Below, piece by piece: positions 10,336-20,978 of a stretch of 64,000 nucleotides of DNA. The notes under the pieces were generated by a model. The model saw only the letters and a list, made by a program, of their open reading frames with translations, did not search any database and had not been told where the DNA came from. Source of the stretch: Odontocerum albicorne (lineage: Eukaryota > Arthropoda > Insecta > Trichoptera > Odontoceridae); contig OX463848.1 of NCBI GenBank assembly GCA_949825065.1, positions 24,398,986-24,462,985 on the forward strand. The letters run 5' to 3'. Made by a program: the position numbers and the translations under genes. Position 1 is the first letter of the stretch. The number at the start of each line of letters is the position of its first letter.

Positions 10336-10444
10336 AGGTGTTTAGTGTCATGTCTAAGTTCCTGACGGAATGAAGAGGGATTGGATAAGATATGGTATTG
10401 TTTTGGGGGATCTTATCCAAGTTTATGATTATATATGAACACAA

Positions 10445-10745
10445 CACACATACACTACACTCCACCTAAAGCTAAGGGAAGACGAACTACAAAGGTTTCA
10501 TTGTAGTTCGTCAGCCCTCGGTAGGTTTTTTGCGGTTTTCTTACCAAATATGTTTTTCTAAACATACATGTGTAAACGCGGGGAAGTTCATAATTTAATG
10601 GCTGGAGCCACCACCTTTCCATCCTAACACCAAACTATTTTTTTTAATATTTTTAAATTATCAATAATAGTGGGTTTGAATCCCGAGTTAGAACTCTCTT
10701 GAGGAGAACACTATCTGAACGGCACTGTATAATTTGTCTTTTTCT
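10445..10745 (+). repeat. Repeat E, right arm of a fold-back pair
   Basis: CACTACACTCCACCTAAAGC, GAAGACGAACTACAAAGG, TTGCGGTTTTCTTACCAAAT, GTGGGTTTGAATCCCGAG and CTGAACGGCACTGTATAA follow in the family order. With 9645-9960 it forms arms of roughly 300 bp around a 485-bp centre. The outer edges of both arms carry GCACTGTATA, as an inverted-terminal-repeat element would. Confidence 0.7.
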
Positions 10746-10751
10746 AATTAT

Positions 10752-10960
10752 TATTATTGTATTACATTATCGTTGCATACAGTAAAATTTCTCGGATTTA
10801 TTGCCATGTGAGCGTTTCTTCTAACCCATCAAAATACGTTAAAGAGGCCTTAAGTGAAAATTAACCCTTTTAAAATAATCTCGATTCCAACGAGAATCGA
10901 ACCCGCAATCCCCGGGCTGGAAGAAAGAAGTCAATTTCTTATCAACTAAGCTACAGAGGT
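10752..10960 (-). mobile_element. SINE A
   Basis: Minus orientation: TTGTATTACATTATCGTTGC (tail), AAAGAGGCCTTAAGTGAAAA (body), GAATCGAACCCGCAATCCCC (B box) and CTTATCAACTAAGCTACAGA (A box). Confidence 0.8.
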
Positions 10961-10974
10961 AATTGAGAAGATGT

Positions 10975-11182
10975 TGTATTATTGTATCAAACTATCATTG
11001 TATACCTACAGTATAACCTCGTGAGTTTTTTTGCCGCGAGACAATTTCTTCCAACCAAGAAAGAGTTTTAATGGCCTTAAATGAAAAGATTTTATCACTT
11101 CAAATATATTGTGTTCCACCAAGAATTGAATCACCGGGCTGGAAGATAGACGTCTTACAAACTAGGCCACATTCGTCATCAA
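10975..11182 (-). mobile_element. SINE A, adjacent to the previous copy
   Basis: Starts about 15 bp after the preceding SINE in the same orientation. It has TTGTATACCTACAGTATAAC, ATTTCTTCCAACCAAG, a decayed B box (AAGAATTGAATCACC) and CGTCTTACAAACTAGGCCAC. Tail-to-head arrangement suggests insertion into or next to the older SINE tail. Confidence 0.75.
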
Positions 11183-11707
11183 TGTATTTTAAAACTTAAT
11201 TTTCTCAATTTTTTTAGGATCAACAAATATCATGCCCGAGAATATCACCTAAATGACTTAATCCAAAATTTCTCAAATATTTTCTTCTGCTGCATTCGTC
11301 ATATTTTGTGAGAAAAATGACTATTTATATACGAGTCTTGTATTGTTTTACTCCAATGCTAACAATGAGATCAGGTGTTTGGACAAACATAAATTCTACA
11401 GTCCGTTATCAGAAGACTTAGTTCTTGGAAGTATGTGTTCTGTTGTAAATCGGGTAAAATATGCAGTAATTGAGAGAAAGGGGCATCCCCGAGTAAGATG
11501 GACCATGTGTTATGTAGTCAGTACAATACATTATGCGGGATGTGAGATGCATTATGCACGAGCAAGTTGCAATACATAATTTATTTAATTAATTCATCTT
11601 AAGTTGATGATATTACGTCATTGTTTCGGTGTGCCAATTCAATTTTATCAAGAATGCGGTGAATTAATTTATACCTCAAATACCACGGTAAAGTTTGAAT
11701 CCAAGTG

Positions 11708-11920
11708 TTATACTTTGGTTGTATCCAGTACAATCGGGCGGACTTATTTCCATGTGGCAATTCAAATGAACTAAAAAGGTGTTAAACGAACCTTGAGTTT
11801 AAATCAGATGGGAAATTTAAAAAACATATGTATATATATGTTACTTATCAAAGGGGATCAAATCCGTAGCTCTCGGGTAAGAAAACAGGCGTCTTATCAA
11901 CTGAGCCACGGAGGTCATCA
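11708..11920 (-). mobile_element. SINE A, diverged
   Basis: TATCCAGTACAATCGGGCGG, GTTAAACGAACCTTGAG, GGGATCAAATCCG (B box) and GGCGTCTTATCAACTGAGCC (A box) in the expected minus-strand order. Confidence 0.7.
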
Positions 11921-12084
11921 ATGTAATTGCTAACTAGTAGCAAGTGTATTATAAGTTAGTGTAGGAAGCTATTATTATCTCTCGACGTAGGGTAGTATTG
12001 CTAATATGTACGATAACGAATTGTAAGATTGCCTGTGGTCCTCGCTCAGTTAATGGGGGCGAAAACAACGTTGTTTCTCAGCCG

Positions 12085-12205
12085 GTAAGCCTTAATTCAG
12101 ACTGGAAACCTTTCTAAATGAATCTGGGTACCAACGGAAATTTACTAACAACCTCCGGGCTGGAAGACATGCGTCTTACCAACTAGGTCACCTCACTGAC
12201 TGAGA
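12085..12205 (-). mobile_element. SINE A, 3'-truncated
   Basis: GCCTTAATTCAGACTGGAAA joined to AACCTCCGGGCTGGAAGACA and CGTCTTACCAACTAGGTCAC: head plus first part of the body. The shared LINE-like 3' part is missing. The interval 12206-12780 holds nothing recognisable. Confidence 0.65.
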
Positions 12206-12782
12206 TTTAATCGTTGAATTGAATCAATATCAAATATCCTGATCTATTGGAAAATTTTACAAACAAGGCCACGGAAAAAAAATGGAATCATCAAATAAAA
12301 AATACCTATATTTTGCACTCTGGAAGTAGAAACATTTTGCTATATAAACATAATCTTGATAAGCAATGTTTTTAGTACAGTTTAGCAATGTTTTTGTAAA
12401 ACGAAACAGGTCTGTCACTTTTAGTTTATTGTGAAGATTTTTTCAATTTAAGTGTTAACTTTATTCTGTTTAGAAATCATAATTATATAAAATAAATTGA
12501 TTCGACTGTTCCGAGACTGTTAATTTTTGTGACATATGTATTATATATTGTCAAATTTATCGAGACTGTTACATATGTATATTGTCAAATTTATAAGGTG
12601 AATTGCTGCTATTTTGATGTGACTTTACAGTTGACCTTAGTTTCAATGACGTTGCAGCCATCTTCAAAATGATGTTGTCTAACTATTTCTCAGAGCTTCC
12701 CTTAAATAACATATGGTAATAATGGTCGAAAACGTCGGCCAATAAGGCAATTTCGAAAAATATTGTCTTATAAGTGATCGAG

Positions 12783-13094
12783 ATTTTCCTATAATCGTAC
12801 GAGTATGATAAACAAATGTATTCCTGCTTTATGGATTTCCTATAATCATACGAGTATGATAAACAAATGTATTCCTGCTTTATGGATTTCCTATAATCAT
12901 ACGAGTATGATAAACAAATGTATTCCTGCTTTATGGATTTCCTATAATCATACGAGTATGATAAACAAATGTATTCCTGCTTTATGGATTTCCTATAATC
13001 ATACGAGTATGATAAACAAATGTAATCCTGCTTTATGGATTTCCTATAATCATACGAGTATGATAAACAAATGTATTCCTGCTTTATGGATTTC
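12783..13094. repeat. Tandem array, 51-bp unit, about 6 copies
   Basis: The unit contains TACGAGTATGATAAACAAAT and TTCCTGCTTTATGGATTTCC and repeats with exact 51-bp spacing; copies differ by single bases (ATTCC/AATCC near 13024, one G/A near the left edge). Because 51 is a multiple of three, one frame stays open with a 17-residue repeat (MINKCIPALWISYNHTS) starting at each ATG, giving a 108-codon frame at 12805-13131. No family matches this peptide and I regard the frame as a by-product. Each unit carries the octamer TACGAGTA. Confidence 0.95.
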
Positions 13095-13470
13095 TTTATC
13101 TTTGAAACAACCCGGTAATCCGGTAGAATAAATGGAAGCTTATTTTAGCTATTTGCGTATTGATGAAGTTGTGCAGAATATTCCATTTTATTTACCGTCT
13201 ATTTCTTGGTTGGTTTCAGTCGATTAAGGTATATTTTTCATCATTTTAACGTGTTAATTTTACTATCGCAACAGTTATGTACACATAAAATAACAATATT
13301 GAACTCATTGGTGTTTATTTTTGGTTAACGTTCGTTTTCTCGAGTAATATTTCGATTGGATCGAACTTTGTCTGCCTCAGAGTGTAAGATATGTGAGTGG
13401 CGTGTACAGCTTTAGGAAGCACTTGAATACATTCCTTTTTGAATAGTCTAATAATTTATTTTTATTATAT

Positions 13471-13540
13471 ATGAAAACTACACACATATACTGCACGCCA
13501 CCTAATGCAGTGTGGTGTATCATATGTGTGTAGTGTTCAT
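13471..13540. repeat. Inverted repeat, 19-bp arms
   Basis: ATGAAAACTACACACATAT at 13471-13489 pairs with 13522-13540 with one mismatch. The sequence resembles the inner edge of repeat E (GAACACAACACACATACACT at 10438), so it is probably a collapsed pair of E ends. Confidence 0.65.
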
Positions 13541-13674
13541 ATACATACATACTTATAAATAATCTTATATCGGTGGTCTTAAATAAGCGGGCGCCCCGGG
13601 TTCTATTTCTGGTGAACTAACTTCAAGACTGGGTTTACTTTTAGACCATTTTACATCAGAATTATTTATGAAAA

Positions 13675-13980
13675 AAAAAACAAATGTGTTACTGTCACAT
13701 ATCGAAAGATCTACAAAGGTTTATTCGTAGTTCGTCTTCCTTTGGTAAGTTTTCTGCAGTTTTCTTATCAAATATGTTTTTCTAAATACAGTATATATAG
13801 ACGGAAAGTTCTTGCTCTAAATGCCGCAGCCTCCATCTTCCTATACTGAACATGTATATGTTTTTTGTAATTTTTTTAACGTGTCAATAAAAGTGGGTTC
13901 GAACCCCCAGTTAAAGCGTCCTTGAGGACAGCCTGCTCTCTAAACGGTGCTATATAAATTGTACTTTTATTATTATTTTT
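13675..13980 (+). repeat. Repeat E, near full length
   Basis: AATGTGTTACTGTCACATAT, GAAAGATCTACAAAGG, TTCGTAGTTCGTCTTCC, TTTTCTGCAGTTTTCTTATC, GTGGGTTCGAACCCCCAG and CTCTCTAAACGGTGCTATAT in order. This copy and the one at 19285 define the family. GGTTCGAACCCC fits the B-box consensus on either strand, so the element may be a SINE whose direction is uncertain. Confidence 0.7.
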
Positions 13981-14754
13981 ATTAAGTGTAGAAGAAATAT
14001 AACTTAATTTTGTTTAAAGTTAGGCTTGATTTCATTGTCTTTCGCTTTGTTTTATTTTATTTTGAATGAGTTTTGTTTTGTCGTCAGAAGTTTTTTATCA
14101 AATTTCGTTGTTCTACTGTATTTTTAATCAAATTTCGTTAAATTGTTTAAAATGTGATTAAAAACATCTTGCATTTTGAACCGGAACCATATAACATATT
14201 GCAAACAATATATCTATCAAGAAACGAGCAATAGTCTAGTTTGTTGAATTCTAAAAACATAATATGTAATTTGCAATACCGTGTTTCGCATTATTATGGG
14301 GTTCTTACTCATATTTAACTGATTCGAAAAACGTTTTTTAGAATTGTCACTCAGTGTATTATAAATTCAAGTAGATAATTCGACATTTCACTCGGAATAA
14401 TAATGCACAGTGAGTAATCATTCCTAAAAACATATTTTCAAACCACGTCTAATAACAACGGTGAAATTCTCAAATCTCTCATAAATGTAAAATATTAAAA
14501 GTTAACATATAAATCAATGTTATTCCAAGACATTTCACGAAACGATAGTCTTGATGACAAAATATAATACATAGAATTATTTTTTTTATAATTTAATAAT
14601 TATTTTTATAATGAAATGGCGTGATGTACATATGTGTGAAATGTATGTATGTGTGAAATCGTCAAATGACGACTCATAGTTAAAGCACTAATTTTTATTT
14701 GCTTCATATGGTACATTTATACGTACCATACGCACCAGTGGTTCATATGGTACT

Positions 14755-15045
14755 ATGGTACATTCGAATTGGTATTTCGGATATATTGAAGAGTGTGACG
14801 GGGAGGCAACATTGTCTTCAACTATATTAATCGAGGTTTCGGGTTTAGAACCACTGGACTATGCTCGGAGTTCACGGTTTGTCATCGCGCGTGTTGATAT
14901 TACTATTCCAAACGCAAAAAGGTAAAAACACTTGCATACGATTAACGAGTGTAAGTTTTTTAAATTTATTGGTTACCATTGAGAATCGAATCTGAAATTT
15001 TCTGTGTGGAAGTCAACCGTTTTGCCAACTAGGTCAATGATTACG
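14755..15045 (-). mobile_element. SINE B, near full length
   Basis: Minus orientation: GGATATATTGAAGAGTGTGA, GGCAACATTGTCTTCAACTA, GTCATCGCGCGTGTTG, TTCCAAACGCAAAAAGG, then head TTGAGAATCGAATCTGAAAT (B box) and CAACCGTTTTGCCAACTAGG (A box). The same order recurs at 26595-26885. Confidence 0.65.
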
Positions 15046-15504
15046 ATTACGGCAGTAATAATTATGATTAATCCAAATATCATATTTTGATTAGAAGATT
15101 TTGCTAAATATTCTTCTGTTACCACTTTCTTTAAATGTGAAAAAGAATTAAGACTCGTTTCAGCGATTAAATTGTCAACAATGAATAGAAAATGACTAGA
15201 AAGATGGAGAAAATGAACCTTGATGAATATGTATTTGAATATTGCAGAGATCGCATGCCTGCCTTCCTGCTGGTAACGGTCCGATCATAACATAACATAT
15301 AATTACACATCCGTCAACGTAGAGAAACTACTCCTCGGATCAAAACAAAACCAATAAACAACTTGCAGATTAACACGGTGTTAGTAAATAAGATGTGGTG
15401 ACCAACAGGTTTGAAGACGGGCAAGCAAAACTTGTTTATATCAGCCGGCTGTCTTGCGTCTTGTTTTTTACTATCCACAATACAACATTTGCAATTTACA
15501 TAGC

Positions 15505-15690
15505 TTTAATGGAAAGGCGAACCGTATAATACAAGTACGCAATATTGCTAAAATTCTTACATTTTGTAGGATGTAAAGAACCACTTCACTAATCAAGTCC
15601 TGTGACGAAGTGGCCTCATTTCTTAATCATAAATTTCAACACTCAGCTGAAACATTCATAATCTGCTTTTACATCTTTATATAAACTTGA
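15505..15690. repeat. Dispersed repeat J, copy 1
   Basis: TTAATGGAAAGGCGAACCGT, AACCACTTCACTAATCAAGT, AACACTCAGCTGAAACATTC and the following AATCTGCTTTTACATC match 30525-30710 in the same orientation. No open frame or terminal repeat identifies its class. Confidence 0.5.
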
Positions 15691-17450
15691 ATACTAAGCT
15701 AATATCACATACACAATTTCAACCGCACTATAATCTCAACAACCATTTTAAAATCATATTCAAAAACTTCTCATCATACTTCTACATTCGCATCAATCTA
15801 TCAATCACTTGTGTACCTCCAAAATCTCCTCGCTTCTTTTTCTCATTTTTATGTATATTCTGTAGTTTTGTAGCTGTAACAGTTCTGTTAATGCTACTTT
15901 GATAAAATATAACTGTAACAGCTTCTTTAAAATCTCAAATAGCATGATACTCACGAATTCTAAGCAAAAAATATTAACGGCAAAACTATTACTTTATCGC
16001 TATTCTTGGAAGAATTGTGTTATTTTTAACGCGTTACTTAACAACACAGCATCCTTTGCTTAGTTTCATTGCACTTAGTGGACTGATTGAAGACCGTTAA
16101 TCTATTGGTATTTTCAGGAATTCGCCCCACAGTCTTTTTTCTTTAGTGAACTTCTAATATGAGATAATGATTTATTCATTGTTTTATTTAAATACTATTA
16201 CAAAGAATGCAAATGGCGAGTTTATTGCCATACGGAACTCTCTTTCAATCAAACAAGAGTCAGGCTAATCCATGCCAAACTTGGGGAAAGGTTATAAGTT
16301 TATTTCCAAAAAGAAAAAAAAACCTTAATATACTTAAAGTGTAATATTAAAAAACAAATAAAAAAAACATTTATCGCAAATGTCACTAAAAACTAGGAAA
16401 ATAGAAGGAATATGGGAAAGGTTATAAAAATACAAAATATGAAGAAACACGTTTCGTCATTGAAGAGATGTATTTTTTTAAGCCTCTGTTTATAGCAAAC
16501 CAACGAGGTAGAGCCTTACGGCAGTTTATGATGACTGGTACCAATATTTGGTGAATCAACTTCCATAACCAAGACTATCTACTATATATAAATTTTAAAA
16601 GTATATACGTTATGGAAAGTTTTTAGAAAGCAGTGCAGTTTTTGAGAAGACTTCACCTGTTTTTATGCTTGTCCACACGGAGTGACATCTATTGTAGTTC
16701 TCTTTTAGAATACAATTACGTCAACTGTTAAAAATAAGGGGCTTTAAGATCTCATTGCTTGTTTGGTATTATGGTGGTAGCAGTTAAGCTACCAACATAA
16801 CAAAACAAACGATCAAATGACTACCATTTAAGGATATTGGATAATTCTTCACTTTTTATTTTGATTCCTTCTACAACTTTACTGTTTTTATGCGACAAAT
16901 CTTATTTGATCTAAAAAAATATATTCAAAGTTTTATCTTTATTTTTGTCAATTTTTTGCTTACCTTTTTAATTGTCTTAAAATTAATCCATTTTGATCAT
17001 ATTTTTCTAATTGATTTTTCGTTAAGACAGAGATATAATTTTCTTATTTCATAATTTACGACAATAATGTGACAATTATATAAAACATAATACATTTAAC
17101 AAGTTTTTTTTACAGAGGGAAAGCGAGGATTCATTAGCTTTTGGAGGTCTTCGCATAGACATGTGAGTAAATGACTGATGTGAGTGTAGTGTGTTCGATG
17201 ATGAGTTTTTTGAAGTCAATTTTCATGTAAAAATTATGGTACAGTTGGAATCGTGTTTGTGATAGCTTAGGATTCAAATATGTGTGTAAGGATGTGAATA
17301 TTTAAGAGTGCTTTAGAATTTAGGACAAATAAATAAAATTTATGATTAAAGAATAATACCACTGGCTTTCTCTTGTAAAATAGTTATTTAAGCCCACTAA
17401 ATGGAGGATTTAACCATCATTATGTTCTTGTACTTTATGATACTTAAAAA
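15691..17450. other. AT-rich stretch without recognised genes
   Basis: Only a SINE-like 3' fragment at 16185-16300 (GAATGCAAATGGCGAGTTTA, GAACTCTCTTTCAATCAAAC; minus) was recognised, resembling the tail of the SINE at 24655. A 71-codon open frame at 15687-15902 has no domain. Nothing else stands out. Confidence 0.5.
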
Positions 17451-17454
17451 TATT

Positions 17455-18105
17455 GGAGTAGGTTGATGAATTTTGTTATCTGAGTAGTATGTTTACGTGT
17501 GATGAGCAAGTTGAAAAGGATATTGAAAGAATGATAGCGACAGGGAAAAAGGTTAACGGAGCACTCAATGTAATAAATATACAACTACTATATATCAAAA
17601 GGAGCAAAAATGATTATACACAATAGAGTGTTGGTGCCTACCTTGACGTAGGAAAGTGAAATTTGGATTTGGCACAAGGATAAAGGTAAGATTGATTCTG
17701 TGGATCTCTACGCATCTGCGTGAACTAAGAAAAATATGTGGAAGTATGACAGAAAGCGGAATGATTACATCAGAAATTAATCCATAAAAATGGATGTTAT
17801 AAGTACAATAAAGAAAAGAGCTTTAAGATGGTTGTACATATGGGAAGAATGAATGACGAAATAATGACTAAGCGAGTATACAAGTTAGAAGTGTAAGGTG
17901 TGCGTGTAAGAGGTAGATCGAGGAAAACATAGCTGGATCAAACGGATCAGATTTTGAAAGAAGGTAAAGTGAATAATAGAAGGTTGTTGTGCATGACGAG
18001 ATGCATGAATATGGAGGAGGCGAAAGTTATGTGGGGTAAATTAAAGTAAATTCTCTCTGCCATCCCCGCAAGGGGCACAGCGTGATTATATGTGTATATG
18101 GATGT
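17455..18105 (+). pseudogene. LINE A, longest fossil in the window
   Basis: Reads through frameshifts as DEFCYLSSMFTCDEQVEKDI, GKKVNGALN, GAYLDVGK, then HMGRMNDEIMTKRVYK, VRGRSRK, LDQTDQILKEGK and MNMEEAK. It ends with the family 3' terminus CCATCCCCGCAAGGGGCACA. The first block is the RT thumb motif 'FCYLGS.F', so this copy covers the end of RT and the whole C-terminal region. Many stops show it is inactive. Confidence 0.8.
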
Positions 18106-18189
18106 ACTCGATGGTGTGTCTTTCCGTTTAAACGATGTATAGTAGATAATAAAAAATATATATTGGACAAAACCAAAGAAATGTAAAAC

Positions 18190-18480
18190 TGAAGATTGTT
18201 CCGTGTAAACAAAGACCTCAGGTCACCTCACCACACGCGCACACTTATCGAGTGTAGGGACATGTCGACTTGTGGGTATACAGGTACAATCCATAGCTGT
18301 GCAGGTAGTCTGTGCAGACCGCGTGCCGCCGCCGTAGCCTCGAGACTTTCATTCCAGTTACCATCTCACTACTTACCACTGCCACCTGCCAACTGTTGTG
18401 TGTGACTGTCACATCACATGACCATGCGCTGTGGAGAGTGGATAGGTGTAACTGGTGGGAACCGCAATGAAGCGGATAGA
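18190..18480. other. GC-rich island of unknown nature
   Basis: Clearly richer in G and C than its surroundings, with CGCGTGCCGCCGCCGTAGCC near 18320 and E-box-like words CAGGTCACCTC and TCACATGACC. No TE family in this window matches it. A 69-codon frame at 18196-18405 and a 99-codon frame on the other strand lack known motifs. It could be a host regulatory island, an untranslated exon or a fragment of an unrecognised element. Confidence 0.4.
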
Positions 18481-18559
18481 TGCTTATTTGTCCACACCTC
18501 ATGTATCGATGGTTTATTAATGGCAGTACGTTGGTCTTCCACATTTTGAGTTTAATTTT

Positions 18560-18985
18560 CGATACACATAAGCATACATTTCACCACGCAATTTACCTGT
18601 CGAAGTAGGCAGAGAAGACTTCTACATTAATACACTTTCTCATACCATTTCTTCGATTTTTTGACTTTCCACTTTTCCGTCTCTCAAAATATCATTCACT
18701 TGATCCAACTATACTTTCCTTGGTCTGATTCTCACATACCTTCCACTGACATTTGTACTATATACTATTATCTGTTTTGTTGGTCTTTCTTCATTCATTC
18801 GTTCCACATGCGCAAAACACCTCAGCGTGCTCTTCTTTATCGTACTCAACACATCAGTCTTCAGTTCACATTCATCCCTTATCACCCCATTCATTATACT
18901 TCTTTTTTTCTTCTCAGTGCATGCATTTCTACTGCATATATTCGGCTCCTATCAGTCTTTTGCCACTTATTTTCATATAAAAGTT
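18560..18985 (-). pseudogene. LINE A copy
   Basis: Minus strand gives CELKTDVLSTIKKSTLRCFA, then HVERMNEERPTKQI and NVSGRYVRIRP before the 3' tail CCTGTCGAAGTAGGCAGAGA. The C-terminal region is well preserved and open over about 60 codons. It is followed directly by SINE fragments at 19000. Confidence 0.75.
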
Positions 18986-18999
18986 TCAAGAGTTTTTTT

Positions 19000-19249
19000 A
19001 TACAGGCGTTTGAATGTTTTCTTATTACTAGTTGGAAGGAATTGGTTCATTGCAATAAGCCTTCCACCAAAATGTATTGCATTGCAACGTGTCGACCTCC
19101 ATAGCCTAGTCAATAAGATGCAGATTTTTAAAAAGGTATCCAGTCTGGTTTCCACTTAAAGTTAGTATAAACCATCTTCATTGGTCAGAAGAGATTAAAC
19201 CAGCCGGATTGTTTTGTATACGAAGGAAGTGTAATAAAGTACAATACAA
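19000..19249 (+). mobile_element. SINE A: 3' fragment then a head-deleted copy
   Basis: 19000-19085 has TACTAGTTGGAAGGAATTGG and GCAATAAGCCTTCCACCA, the shared 3' end only. 19088-19249 begins with a head (ACCTCCATAGCCTAGTCAAT) that jumps straight into the body (TATCCAGTCTGGTTTCCACT), losing most of the tRNA-like region including the B box, and ends in GTAATAAAGTACAATAC. Confidence 0.65.
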
Positions 19250-19568
19250 CGTATCTGAGTCCCTTTTTGGAAGGTCTTATGAAAATGTATGATTGTTTAT
19301 GAACACTACACTACACCTTAAGCCGAATGTGTTACTATCACATATTGGAAGATCTACAAATGTTGCTTTGTAGTTCGTCTTCCGTCGGTAAGTTTTCTGC
19401 GATTTTATTACCAAATGCGTTTTCTGAACATATGCAGATGTAGGGAAGTACCTAATCTAATGGCCGCAGTCACTACCTTTATATCATTACATTCAACTTA
19501 TATATTTTAATTTTGTACTATTTTTAATCTGTTAATAATGGTAGCTTCGCGCACCTTTGAGGAAAGTT

Positions 19569-19576
19569 TACTCTCT
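19569..19576. repeat. Target-site duplication, left (TACTCTCT)
   Basis: TACTCTCT is repeated exactly at 19789-19796, on either side of the SINE, and the uninterrupted word TCTCTAAACGG occurs in the uninterrupted E copy near 13940. Confidence 0.75.
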
Positions 19577-19788
19577 TCGACTTCCGTGGCCTAGTTAGTA
19601 AAACTCTTGTCTCTCAACTCGGAGGATGTGACTTCGATTCCCGTTGGACCCCAAATTATTTAAAAAAAGGATTCCAGTCTAGTTTTTACTGAAGGCTTCT
19701 TTAACAACTTTCTGGTTGGTTGAAATATATTGCCACATGACAATAAGCCCGTTGGGTTATACTACAATATGTACAACAAATAATACAA
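19577..19788 (+). mobile_element. SINE A, complete, 212 bp, inserted in repeat E
   Basis: Head TTCCGTGGCCTAGTTAGTAA (A box) and CTTCGATTCCCGTTGG (B box), body GGATTCCAGTCTAGTTTTTA, 3' part TTTCTGGTTGGTTGAAATAT and tail ATAATACAA. Both ends are fixed by the 8-bp target duplication, so this copy gives the true family length: 212 bp. Confidence 0.85.
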
Positions 19789-19845
19789 TACTCTCTAAAC
19801 GGTGCTTTATGAATTTCCCTTTTTATTTTTATTATTGGAACTGTT

Positions 19846-20928
19846 TCTAAATTATTCCAATTTAAAAGTTGAAACTTCTTATACATAACATAACACATCT
19901 CGGCTCGGCGTCTTTTTCCATGTAATGAAATTGTCAAAAAAATCAGTTTGCAAAATTTAGGCTCTTACCAATTAATTGATGACAAAAATATTTAATTTTT
20001 AAATCAAGGTAAACACGTTATCGACAGTAAAATAAGAATTATACAAAAATATATCGTGATAATATGAAGAAAAACAATTTCATTAGTCGATATATTTGCT
20101 ATCTTATGTGATTTTCAATGAAAATTTCAAAATAATTAGTGATTTTTAATGAAAAGTAATTAAAAAAGCCGGCTAATTTGGCGAGTCTATTTCAGTCGAT
20201 AAATTTACATATTAAAAAACGCTATAGTATAAAAATATTTTTCTCTAAATTGAAATTTAAAGTATCAATTTAAAATATAAACTATCATTTTCATGTAATT
20301 AGACTCAACGATATCGAAATAAACAGCCATTAACTTTAATAATGAAGCATCAAATTATTCTAACACATAAGGAAAAAACTTTTTGAAACTAAAAAGGATA
20401 AGGTATATGCATATACCGTTTATGGCATCTACGAGATTGGAATGTTAAGCCACCCATGCATTAACCAACCTTTGATACCACTCATGTGTTATCATTTCAC
20501 ATTCGCATGTACCTGACTGTTCTAAGTAGGTACTTGCATGTTGTTCGATAGGTGAGGTACATATATGCTTAAAAAGAGATGCGCGTATTCGAAATTTAAA
20601 TATAATTTTTTTAATTTTGTTTATGGTTTGAATATATAATACTTTTCATTACCTATAAATAGAGTATAATTCTTCTGGTCACATTTTGTAAATTATTTAA
20701 TTTGGAGGTTGTTTTGTTGTGAATAATTTACATAAACACATAATCAACTCAATTGACCTTTATATGAGTGTATAACATATACAAACACAATTATTTAACA
20801 TATTGTATTGTATAAAATGTTTCACTTTTTCTGTTTAAATATGTGATAAGCTGCGTAAGTAGCGCGTAATATATGAAAAAAATGAATGCTCAAGAAAATA
20901 GTGGCACAAAAAATTGTTGCAAACTATG
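19846..20928. other. Very AT-rich spacer
   Basis: No gene or repeat recognised. It contains a 16-bp perfect palindrome GGTATATGCATATACC at 20402-20417. Confidence 0.4.
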
Positions 20929-20978
20929 ATAACTCACTTTAAGCCACTTGACAGGTCAAGTGGCTTAAAGTGAGTTAT
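20929..20978. repeat. Perfect palindrome, 24-bp arms, 2-bp spacer
   Basis: Arms 20929-20952 and 20955-20978 are exact reverse complements; the arm ends in GCCACTTGAC and the spacer is AG. It is isolated in AT-rich DNA with no recognisable element around it. Confidence 0.9.

Larger units (their letters stand above)
19285..19845 (+). repeat. Repeat E interrupted by a SINE
   Basis: AATGTGTTACTATCACATAT through GAGGAAAGTTTACTCTC (19568-19576) is continued at 19789 by TACTCTCTAAACGGTGC. Removing 19577-19796 restores the order seen in the copy at 13675. Confidence 0.75.

Noticed and set aside
12783..13094. CRISPR-like array
   Set aside because: Units are contiguous with no variable spacers, and the genome is eukaryotic; it is a simple tandem repeat.
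12805..13131. A 108-residue repeat protein
   Set aside because: The frame is a by-product of a 51-bp unit without stops; no start context, domain or gene structure supports it.
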